From Castellaniella sp. UBA6218 (GTDB taxonomy: Bacteria; Pseudomonadota; Gammaproteobacteria; Burkholderiales; Burkholderiaceae_B), in the NCBI GenBank assembly GCA_002421865.1, contig DISE01000053.1, forward strand, positions 834 through 13,287: a stretch of 12,454 bases of DNA, given 5' to 3'. Positions within the stretch are counted from its first letter, which is position 1, and the number at the start of each line of letters is the position of its first letter. The notes beneath the pieces are model-generated. The model was not told the origin of the DNA. It saw only the letters and a program-made list of their open reading frames with translations, and made no database searches. This document shows, one piece after another, positions 6,762 through 12,454 of this stretch. The translations under genes were made by a program, and so were the position numbers.

Positions 6762-8231
6762 ATGTCCACGCATGCGGACAATTTGAATTTTGATGTTGTC
6801 ATCGTCGGCTGTGGCGCGGCTGGCCTGTCGGCCGCGATGGAAGCCCTGGAGCAGGGCGCCAGCGTGGCGCTGCTTGAGCGTTCGGATATTGAAAACCGTG
6901 GCGGCCAGACCCGCTGGACCGAGGCGCTGATGCGCATGAAAAGCGAAACGGAGGTCGCCGATGACCTGGAGAGCCATTTCGCTGAAAATGCGGGTCATTA
7001 TCTGGACCCGGAACTGGTTGCCGAGACCGCTCGGGATTTCGAGAACTGGTCCTCGATCGTCAAGGTGCTGAATTTCACCGATCCGGAACTGATCAGCACC
7101 CTGGCCGATCGGGCAGGGCCCTCTTTGCAATGGTTGAAACGTTATGGTGTGCGTTTTGACAGCCAGCCGGGCTATTTCATTACGACCTGCACCACGCGCC
7201 TGGGGCCGGTGGGCGGCGGCCTGGCCATCGTCGAAGCCCTGGCTCCGGCGGCCGAAAAGGCCGGCGCGCGGTTTTTCTACGAGACGACGGCGCGCCGTCT
7301 GGTGTTGAATGACGCGGGCGTCGTCGTCGGTTTGGAAGCCAGCGGCAAGGGCAACCGACGCCTGCGTTTCAATGCCAGGTCCGTCGTCCTGGCGTGCGGC
7401 GGCTTCGAAGGCAATGCCGAGATGCTGGTGCGCTATATGGGACCGAATGCGCGCTATCTGCGTCCGGTGGCCCGCGGCGGCTATTACAACAAGGGTGAAG
7501 GCATTCGCATGGCGCTGGACATCGGCGCTGCGCCTGCGGGCGATTTCAGCGAAATCCATGCCGAACCGCTGGATCCGCGTTCGGGCGCGCCCGAACCGAT
7601 CGTGCTGGTCTTCAATTACGGCATTCTCGTCAACAAGCGTGCGGAGCGATTCATCAACGAAGCGCCCAGCACCGTCGATGCCACCTATGAAAACATCACG
7701 CGCCAGATTCTCAAACAGCCCGAGGGCATTGCCTGGGTGATTCTGGATTCGAAGATCGACGACGTGCCCAACTGGAAACGTTCCGTGCGTTCTGACCAGC
7801 CGCCTGTCAGCGCCCCCAGCCTGGAAGCCCTGGCCGAAGCTCTGGGCCTGGATCCCGCCGCCTTGCGGGCCACGGTCGGGCAGTACAACGCGGCCTGCAC
7901 GGACGGTCCTTTCGATCCGCTGCGGAAAGATGATCTGGCGACCGCGCCGGGTTATCAACCGCCCAAGTCCCATTGGTCGCGCCGCATCGACCAGGGGCCG
8001 TTTCTCGCCTACCCGGTGATTTGCGGCAATTGCTTCACCTTCGGCGGCATCAAGGTCAGCCCCCGGAGCGAGGTCCTGAATACAGATGGCGAGCCGATCG
8101 ATGGCCTGTATGCGGCCGGAGAGATGACCGGGCTGTACTACGGCACCTATACCGGTGCCACATCCGTCCTGCGCGGCGTTGTATTCGGGCGCATCGCAGG
8201 CGCTCAGGCGGCGGCTCGCCGCCACGCCTGA
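6762..8231 (+). CDS. FAD-dependent dehydrogenase, fumarate reductase/TcuA-like
   Basis: A 489-residue flavoprotein of the FAD_binding_2 family (fumarate reductase, 3-ketosteroid dehydrogenase, tricarballylate dehydrogenase). The FAD motif is GCGAAG (16-21), followed by LLERSDIENRGGQTRWTEALMRM (38-59), where RGGQT resembles the RGGNS of TcuA/CobZ proteins. A second FAD contact region is VVLACGGFEGNAEML (208-222). ERFINE (295-300) lies where the capping domain of fumarate-reductase-like enzymes carries its RFxNE segment. The C-terminal block GLYAAGEMTGLYYGTYTGATSVLRGVVFGRIAG (448-480) closes the FAD site. No signal peptide or heme-binding motif is seen, so it is cytoplasmic. AAGGAGG at 6748-6754, seven bases before the ATG, is a near-ideal ribosome site. 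Unlike tcuA, no TcuB-like iron-sulfur membrane partner is adjacent. It probably introduces or reduces a C=C next to a carboxyl or carbonyl group (inference). Confidence 0.88.
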   Translation: MSTHADNLNFDVVIVGCGAAGLSAAMEALEQGASVALLERSDIENRGGQTRWTEALMRMKSETEVADDLESHFAENAGHYLDPELVAETARDFENWSSIVKVLNFTDPELISTLADRAGPSLQWLKRYGVRFDSQPGYFITTCTTRLGPVGGGLAIVEALAPAAEKAGARFFYETTARRLVLNDAGVVVGLEASGKGNRRLRFNARSVVLACGGFEGNAEMLVRYMGPNARYLRPVARGGYYNKGEGIRMALDIGAAPAGDFSEIHAEPLDPRSGAPEPIVLVFNYGILVNKRAERFINEAPSTVDATYENITRQILKQPEGIAWVILDSKIDDVPNWKRSVRSDQPPVSAPSLEALAEALGLDPAALRATVGQYNAACTDGPFDPLRKDDLATAPGYQPPKSHWSRRIDQGPFLAYPVICGNCFTFGGIKVSPRSEVLNTDGEPIDGLYAAGEMTGLYYGTYTGATSVLRGVVFGRIAGAQAAARRHA

Positions 8232-8257
8232 TCGACCCAGCAGTCAAAACAATACCC

Positions 8258-8264
8258 AGGAGGA
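8258..8264 (+). promoter_or_regulatory. Ribosome binding site deciding the binding-protein start
   Basis: AGGAGGA lies four bases before the ATG at 8269. It places translation start immediately before a textbook signal peptide and rules out the upstream in-frame GTG at 8155, which lies inside the flavoprotein gene. Confidence 0.75.
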
Positions 8265-8268
8265 AACA

Positions 8269-9444
8269 ATGAAGAAATCCCTAGCAACGGCGGCCCTCTT
8301 TTTGGCGGCCTCCATGGCGACGACGGCGTCGCCGGCTTTGGCCGAAACCGGCGTGACGGACACGACGATCCGCATCGGCATGTTCGGACCCCTGACAGGC
8401 CCGACGGCGGTCGGCTCGCTGCCTCTGTTCGGCGCAGCCGCCGTCTACAAGGACGTCAACGCGCACGGCGGCATCAATGGCCGGCAGATTGAATTGCTGA
8501 TCGAAGACGATGCGTGCGATCCGAACAAGACGATTTCGGCAACCAAAAAATTGATCTCGCAGGATCAGGTTTTCATGGTGCATGGCGGGTGGTGCAGCGG
8601 TACGGTCATGGCCATCAAGCCGGAACTCGCACGGAACCCTGATCTGCCCTATATGGTCCTGGGCGCCGCCAGCTCGGCGATTTCTTCGCCGGTCATGGCC
8701 AATCTGTTCCACCCGATCGCGACCACCACCACGGTCACCCACACCATGCTGGATTTCGCGCTGTCCAAGCCGGGCGCCAAGCGGATCGCGATCATCAGCC
8801 ATTCCGACGAATGGGGTAAATCGCATATCAATCCTCTGCTTGAATACATGAAGAGCAAAGGGATCGAGCCTGTGGAATCCGTCTGGCTCGAACGCGGCAG
8901 TACCAGCGCGACTTCCCAACTGCTCAAACTGCGCAACGCCAAGCCCGACGTGGTGCTGGCGATCCTGTATCCGCCCGAACTGACGCTGTATCTGCGCGAT
9001 GCCGCCAAATACGGTGTCAAGGCCCCGACCGTCACCACGCAAGGCGTGTCGATCGAAGATATGGTCCATCGTGTCGGAAACCCGGAAGCGACCAAAAACC
9101 TGTTCGTCTTCTATCCCTTGTCCAGCACCCTGGATGCGCCGGAATTCGGCAAATGGAAGGACATGTACCGCAAGTACTATCCGAATGAGCCGGTGGAAAC
9201 GCTCAGCTTCATGGGCATGACGGGCGCGCTGGCGGTTGTCGAGGCACTGAAGCAGGCCGGACCCGACCTGACGAGGGCGAAGTTCATCGATGCGCTGAAC
9301 AAACTGCATGATTTCAATCCGGGTCTGCAGTCCGGTCCCCTGACTTTCACGCCGGAAGTCCACGCGGGGATCAGCAGCGGCAAGATGATCTATTGGCCCA
9401 AAGACCACGCCGAGATCGTCGCCACGTATCCGGCCGACCATTGA
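8269..9444 (+). CDS. ABC transporter periplasmic binding protein, LivK/HAAT type
   Basis: A 391-residue solute-binding protein of the branched-chain-amino-acid (HAAT, Peripla_BP_6) class. Residues 1-25 are a Sec signal peptide: MKK, a hydrophobic core, and SPALA just before E26. There is no lipobox cysteine, so the mature protein is soluble in the periplasm. The family segments IRIGMFGPLTGP (34-45) and NAHGGINGRQIELLIEDDACDP (64-85) are clear. Cysteines 83 and 109 are spaced like the disulfide pair of E. coli LivJ. The sequence WCSGT after the second cysteine and GAASSA at 132-137 match the places where LivJ holds the carboxyl group of its ligand. A carboxylate-bearing ligand is therefore plausible but not proven; members of this class also bind aromatic acids, amides and urea. 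It follows the flavoprotein gene by 37 bases and precedes the permease genes by 84. Confidence 0.94.
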   Translation: MKKSLATAALFLAASMATTASPALAETGVTDTTIRIGMFGPLTGPTAVGSLPLFGAAAVYKDVNAHGGINGRQIELLIEDDACDPNKTISATKKLISQDQVFMVHGGWCSGTVMAIKPELARNPDLPYMVLGAASSAISSPVMANLFHPIATTTTVTHTMLDFALSKPGAKRIAIISHSDEWGKSHINPLLEYMKSKGIEPVESVWLERGSTSATSQLLKLRNAKPDVVLAILYPPELTLYLRDAAKYGVKAPTVTTQGVSIEDMVHRVGNPEATKNLFVFYPLSSTLDAPEFGKWKDMYRKYYPNEPVETLSFMGMTGALAVVEALKQAGPDLTRAKFIDALNKLHDFNPGLQSGPLTFTPEVHAGISSGKMIYWPKDHAEIVATYPADH

Positions 9445-9476
9445 GATCGCCGTCCGGCACACGATAAATGCGCTGG

Positions 9477-9503
9477 CCGGGCGCCCCGTACGGGAGCGCC
9501 CGG
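9477..9503 (+). other. Strong GC hairpin between binding-protein and permease genes
   Basis: CCGGGCGC-CCCG-TA-CGGG-A-GCGCCCGG: twelve base pairs with one bulged A and a two-base loop (or four with the outer pair open). It sits in the 84-base gap between the binding-protein and livH-like genes. No T-run follows, so it is not a standard intrinsic terminator. In many ABC operons such a hairpin protects the upstream mRNA end or attenuates readthrough, giving more binding protein than permease; that role here is inference. Confidence 0.65.
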
Positions 9504-9528
9504 AGCGGCTGCGGATGAGGGTGAATGT

Positions 9529-10398
9529 ATGCTGGCTCAGCTGATTGTGAGTGGGCTCGTGAATGGCAGCGTGTACGCGGTGGTGGCATTGGGCATGACC
9601 GTGCTCTACCGTTCCACGACGATCGTCAATTTTTGTCACGGTGAATTTTTCATGCTGGGGGCGTTCGCGATCTTGATCGCCCAGCAGACGCTGGGCTGGT
9701 CGTATGCGGCCTCCATCGTGTTTGCGCTGGTTCTGCTGGCGGTGTTCGGCAGTCTGGTCGAGCGCCTGCTGATGCGTCCTTTGCAGAATGCGCCGCACAT
9801 CAGCCTGGCCATGATGACGATCGCGCTGTCCTATCTTTTCAAGGGCGTGTCGCGCTTTTTCTATGGTCGCGAGGTTGCGCCGTTGCAGCCGCTGGTGGAT
9901 GGCGATCCCATCGAGATTGGTTCGGTCGTGTTGCTGCCGCAGGATCTGCTGGTGGCCGGCGCTTCGGTGATCATCGTCCTGGGATTCTTCTATTTCTTCC
10001 AGCGCACGCAGACGGGCAAGGTCATTCAGGCCGCTTCGCAGACGCCGCGCGGCGCGGCGCTGGTCGGCATCAACGTGCCGCGATTCCAGAATCTGATGTG
10101 GGGCGCGAGCGCCGCGCTCGGCGCGGTGGCCGGCATTCTGATTGCGCCCAGCACGCTGGTCTATCCGGACATGGGCGCCCACATGCTGATTCAGGCGTTC
10201 GCGGCCATGACGCTGGGCGGTTTCGGTTCCCTGCCAGGCGCCGTGCTGGGGGCTTTGATGCTGGGGGTGCTGGAAAATCTGATCGGCGGTTATGTGTCCA
10301 GTGCCCTGGTGGAAATCACGGCATACCTGGCGATCATCCTGGTCCTGGTGGTTCGGCCGCAGGGCTTGCTCGGAGAATGGAGGCAAGGTCGTGGATAA
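9529..10398 (+). CDS. livH: Branched-chain amino acid-type ABC permease, LivH-like
   Basis: A 289-residue inner-membrane permease of the LivH family. It forms half of the membrane channel, with the LivM-like protein as the other half. Many hydrophobic helices are visible: from VSGLVNGSVYAVVALGMTVLY at the N-terminus, through the AFAILIAQQTLGWSYAASIVFALVLLAVFGSLV region, to AYLAIILVLVVRPQGLLGE at the end. The coupling region GINVPRFQNLMWGASAALGAVAGIL and the AFAAMTLGGFGSLPGAVLGA segment are typical of LivH. Length agrees with the family (about 290-310). The ATG at 9529 has GAGG at 9517-9520. The stop codon overlaps the next gene by eight bases. The symbol reflects family, not proven leucine transport. 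Confidence 0.93.
   Translation: MLAQLIVSGLVNGSVYAVVALGMTVLYRSTTIVNFCHGEFFMLGAFAILIAQQTLGWSYAASIVFALVLLAVFGSLVERLLMRPLQNAPHISLAMMTIALSYLFKGVSRFFYGREVAPLQPLVDGDPIEIGSVVLLPQDLLVAGASVIIVLGFFYFFQRTQTGKVIQAASQTPRGAALVGINVPRFQNLMWGASAALGAVAGILIAPSTLVYPDMGAHMLIQAFAAMTLGGFGSLPGAVLGALMLGVLENLIGGYVSSALVEITAYLAIILVLVVRPQGLLGEWRQGRG
10379..10383 (+). promoter_or_regulatory. Ribosome binding site for the GTG start of the LivM-like gene
   Basis: GGAGG lies inside the 3' end of the livH-like gene, seven bases before the GTG at 10391. It supports that start over the longer open frame that begins inside the livH-like gene at 10292. Confidence 0.65.
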
Positions 10399-11365
10399 AG
10401 CGCTGCCCGTATCGACGATGCGATATGTCGTCATCATCATTCTGGCCCTGCTGCTGGCGCTGCCGCTGCTGGCCAATGATTATCAGCTGTTCGTGGCCAG
10501 TACCATGCTGGTCTATTGCCTGGTCGCCGTGGGCCTGAATACGGTTCTGGGCTATCTTGGCCAGCTGGCTTTTGCCAGCGCCGCCTTTTTTGGCATCGGC
10601 GCCTATGCGGCGGGTCTGTCCATGGTGCACCTGGGTTTTGGCAGCCTGTCGGCCATCCTGGTGGCAACTGTCTGCGGCGGATTGGCCGGCATACTGGTCG
10701 GCTTGCCGGCGCTGCGTGTGCGCGGCTATTACCTGGCCATCATCACGCTGGCGTTTGGCGAGCTGATGCGCTGGTTCTACGTTCATGGCGATGCCATCAC
10801 CTATGGTTCGGGCGGCTTCAACATGCCGGACGTCTCCATGCTTGGCTTCGCCCTGAGCGACATGAAGAAGTATTACTTGTTCCTGTTCATGGTGGTCATC
10901 GGTGTGGGCGCCAGCGCTTTGCTGCTGCACTCGCGCTACGGGCGGGCGTTCGTTGCCGTGCGCAATAACGAACCGGCCGCCGGTTCCCTGGGGATTGCCG
11001 TCAACCGGACGAAGATCATTGCCTTTGCCTGGAGTGGCCTGATCACCGGTCTGGCTGGCGCCTTGTATGCCATTCTCAATGGCCGGGTGTCGCCGGATAC
11101 GTTCGGCATTTCGCAGATGCTCATGCATTTCGTCATCGTGATGATCGGCGGCCTGGGCAGTCTGGCCGGATCCATGATCGGCGCCGTGCTGCTGACAGGT
11201 CTGCCTGAACTGCTGCGCAATTTTCCGGGCCTGGAAGAAATCGTCTTCAGTGCCCTTCTGATCGTGGTGCTGTTCTTCATGCCCAAGGGCGTCGGCGGGT
11301 TTCTGGCTGCTCATCTGCCCTGGATGAGGGAACGCTTGTACCGGGAGGGCCGTCGAAATGCTTGA
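10391..11365 (+). CDS. livM: Branched-chain amino acid-type ABC permease, LivM-like
   Basis: A 324-residue inner-membrane permease, partner of the LivH-like protein. After a short cytoplasmic start come hydrophobic helices at about 11-28 (YVVIIILALLLALPLLA) and onward. The family motif reads LNTVLGYLGQLAFASAAFFGIGAYAAG (about 49-75), where most members have GQxSLGHAAF, so the usual SLGH is FASA here. The coupling region near RNNEPAAGSLGIAVNRTKIIAFAWSGLITGLAGALYA (about 196-232) and the IGGLGSLAGSMIGA segment match LivM. I chose GTG 10391 (GTG GAT AAA) because it has a good ribosome site and overlaps the previous stop by eight bases, exactly like the other two junctions of the operon. E. coli LivM is longer at the N-terminus, but many homologues have this length. 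Confidence 0.9.
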   Translation: MDKALPVSTMRYVVIIILALLLALPLLANDYQLFVASTMLVYCLVAVGLNTVLGYLGQLAFASAAFFGIGAYAAGLSMVHLGFGSLSAILVATVCGGLAGILVGLPALRVRGYYLAIITLAFGELMRWFYVHGDAITYGSGGFNMPDVSMLGFALSDMKKYYLFLFMVVIGVGASALLLHSRYGRAFVAVRNNEPAAGSLGIAVNRTKIIAFAWSGLITGLAGALYAILNGRVSPDTFGISQMLMHFVIVMIGGLGSLAGSMIGAVLLTGLPELLRNFPGLEEIVFSALLIVVLFFMPKGVGGFLAAHLPWMRERLYREGRRNA

Positions 11366-12110
11366 GGTTCGTGATTTGACCGTCCGCTTTTCGGGCTTGA
11401 CCGCCGTCAATGGGCTGTCGTTTTCCGTCCAGCGGGGCGAAGTGCTGACGTTGATGGGGCCGAACGGTGCCGGCAAGACGACCGCATTCAACGCCATCGG
11501 CGGGTTTGTGCCGATGGCGCAGGGGCACGTCACGTTCAAGGACCAGCCGATCACCGGCATGCGCCCGGCGCAGATTGCCGCGTTGGGGATCCGCCGTACG
11601 TTCCAGAACAATGGCATCCTGCGCGAAATGTCGGTCCTGGAAAACGTTCTGACGGGGCTCGAACTGGATACGCCCAGCACGTTCTGGGGCTGCGTCACGC
11701 GCTGGCCCGCATCGGACCGGGCCGAACGCGCCGCGACCGGACGCGCCCGGGCGATGCTGGACAAAATGGGCATCGCCGATCTGGCGGATCGACCCGCTGG
11801 CGATTTGTCTTTCGGCCAGCAGCGGCTGGTGGAAATCGCCCGCGCCATGGTGGCCGGCGCCGAACTGATCATGCTGGACGAGCCCGCCGTGGGTCTGTCG
11901 CCCGGTGATCGCCTGCATCTGGGCCAGTCCTTGCGGGACCTGGCGGCCGAGGGCATTGCGATTCTTCTGGTCGAACACGTCCAGGATCTCGTGATGGCGG
12001 TGTCGGATCAGGTGCTGGTGCTGAATTACGGCGAAAAAATCGCCCAATGCCCGCCCGGCGAGATCCGGAACAACAAACATGTGCTGGAGGTTTATTTAGG
12101 CCATGCCTGA
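11358..12110 (+). CDS. livG: Branched-chain amino acid-type ABC transporter ATPase, LivG-like
   Basis: A 250-residue ATP-binding subunit that powers import on the cytoplasmic face of the LivHM-type channel. All catalytic motifs are intact: Walker A GPNGAGKT (34-41), Q-loop in RTFQN (Q83), signature LSFGQ (150-154), Walker B IMLDE with catalytic E175, and switch histidine H207 in LLVEHV. RTFQNNGILREMSVLENVL and the long segment before the signature match LivG, not LivF. Length is normal for the family (about 250-260). The ATG at 11358 overlaps the end of the LivM-like gene by eight bases and follows GGAGGG at 11344-11349. It forms a heterodimer with the LivF-like protein encoded next (family knowledge). 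Confidence 0.94.
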   Translation: MLEVRDLTVRFSGLTAVNGLSFSVQRGEVLTLMGPNGAGKTTAFNAIGGFVPMAQGHVTFKDQPITGMRPAQIAALGIRRTFQNNGILREMSVLENVLTGLELDTPSTFWGCVTRWPASDRAERAATGRARAMLDKMGIADLADRPAGDLSFGQQRLVEIARAMVAGAELIMLDEPAVGLSPGDRLHLGQSLRDLAAEGIAILLVEHVQDLVMAVSDQVLVLNYGEKIAQCPPGEIRNNKHVLEVYLGHA

Positions 12111-12454
12111 TCCCATTCTCCATCTCTCGAATCTGGACGTGCGCTATGGCAGGACCCAGGCCCTGTCGGGCATTGGCCTGTCGCTGTACGAAGGCGAGGC
12201 GGTCGGCCTGCTGGGCACCAACGGTGCGGGCAAGACGACGCTGCTGAATGCGGTGTCGGGGTTCCTGCGGCCATCCGGCGGGACCCTGGAACTGTTCGGC
12301 GAACCGATCCATCAGTGTCCGCCGCATCAGATCGTGCGTCGCGGCCTGCTGCAGCTGTCCCAGGAGCGTGACCTGTTCGGCGACCTGACGGTGCTCGACA
12401 ATCTGCGTCTGGGCTCCCTGGCGCGGGCACCCAAGACCTTCGACCGCAATCTCG
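12103..12454 (+). CDS. livF: Branched-chain amino acid-type ABC transporter ATPase, LivF-like (3' end outside window)
   Basis: The first 117 residues of the second ATP-binding subunit; the frame runs off the right edge. Walker A is GTNGAGKT (38-45). The Q-loop region reads LLQLSQERDLFGDLTVLDNL (82-101), the place where LivF proteins usually have a PEGRxLFxxLTVxENL pattern, so SQERDLF is a mild variant of the family PEGR segment. The ATG at 12103 overlaps the stop of the LivG-like gene by eight bases, and GGAGG lies at 12086-12090. The signature, Walker B and switch histidine are beyond the window, so their integrity cannot be judged. It completes the five-component HAAT transporter. Confidence 0.92.
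   Translation, partial: MPDPILHLSNLDVRYGRTQALSGIGLSLYEGEAVGLLGTNGAGKTTLLNAVSGFLRPSGGTLELFGEPIHQCPPHQIVRRGLLQLSQERDLFGDLTVLDNLRLGSLARAPKTFDRNL

Noticed and set aside
5223..8225. A 1000-codon open frame on the minus strand across the aldehyde dehydrogenase and flavoprotein genes
   Set aside because: Both plus-strand genes have complete family motifs and ribosome sites. The antisense protein shows no recognisable domain and spans two unrelated genes. Stop-free antisense frames are common in GC-rich genes that avoid TTA, CTA and TCA in the matching phase.
8155..8268. Upstream GTG start for the binding protein
   Set aside because: It lies within the flavoprotein gene and would bury the signal peptide; the AGGAGGA site before the ATG at 8269 is decisive.
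8281..11956. Long minus-strand frames of 731 and 540 codons opposite the transporter genes
   Set aside because: They are opposite intact LivK, LivH, LivM and LivG-like genes and give Arg/Gln/His-rich proteins of the kind expected from antisense reading.

Overview
The window is a stretch of a high-GC bacterial chromosome with tightly packed genes. Gene content and sequence style suggest a betaproteobacterium, possibly Bordetella/Achromobacter-like (Alcaligenaceae). That placement is an impression from sequence and was not tested. I see no RNA gene, insertion sequence, phage gene or CRISPR array, and no gene-free stretch longer than about 130 bases.

Left part (1-3036, very GC-rich): the C-terminal end of a PLP-dependent Orn/Lys/Arg decarboxylase; five bases later a HI0933/YhiN-type flavoprotein with a GTG start; then a class III (CaiB/BaiF) CoA-transferase preceded by a possible promoter with a perfect dyad over its -10. 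Middle (3111-5109): a zinc-less MDR oxidoreductase facing a convergent LysR-type regulator. Composition becomes visibly less GC-rich from about 3037 onwards.

Right part (5110-12454): the most interesting region. The LysR gene and an aldehyde dehydrogenase gene diverge from a 128-base AT-rich control region. It holds an 11-bp-arm perfect palindrome, a second T-N11-A dyad about two helical turns further on, and a plausible sigma-70 promoter correctly placed for the aldehyde dehydrogenase. Downstream, all on the plus strand, come a FAD-dependent fumarate-reductase/TcuA-like dehydrogenase, a periplasmic LivK-type binding protein with a signal peptide, a strong GC hairpin, and then LivH, LivM, LivG and the start of LivF. 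The four transporter core genes are joined by three overlaps of exactly 8 bases.

How the genes work together (inference): LysR senses a small organic molecule and switches on an operon. The operon imports the molecule through a branched-chain-amino-acid-type ABC transporter and oxidises it with a flavoprotein dehydrogenase and an NAD(P)-dependent aldehyde dehydrogenase. The substrate cannot be read from the sequence. The cassette looks like a catabolic operon for an unidentified carboxylate or amino-acid-like compound, and this is the best candidate for an undescribed system here.
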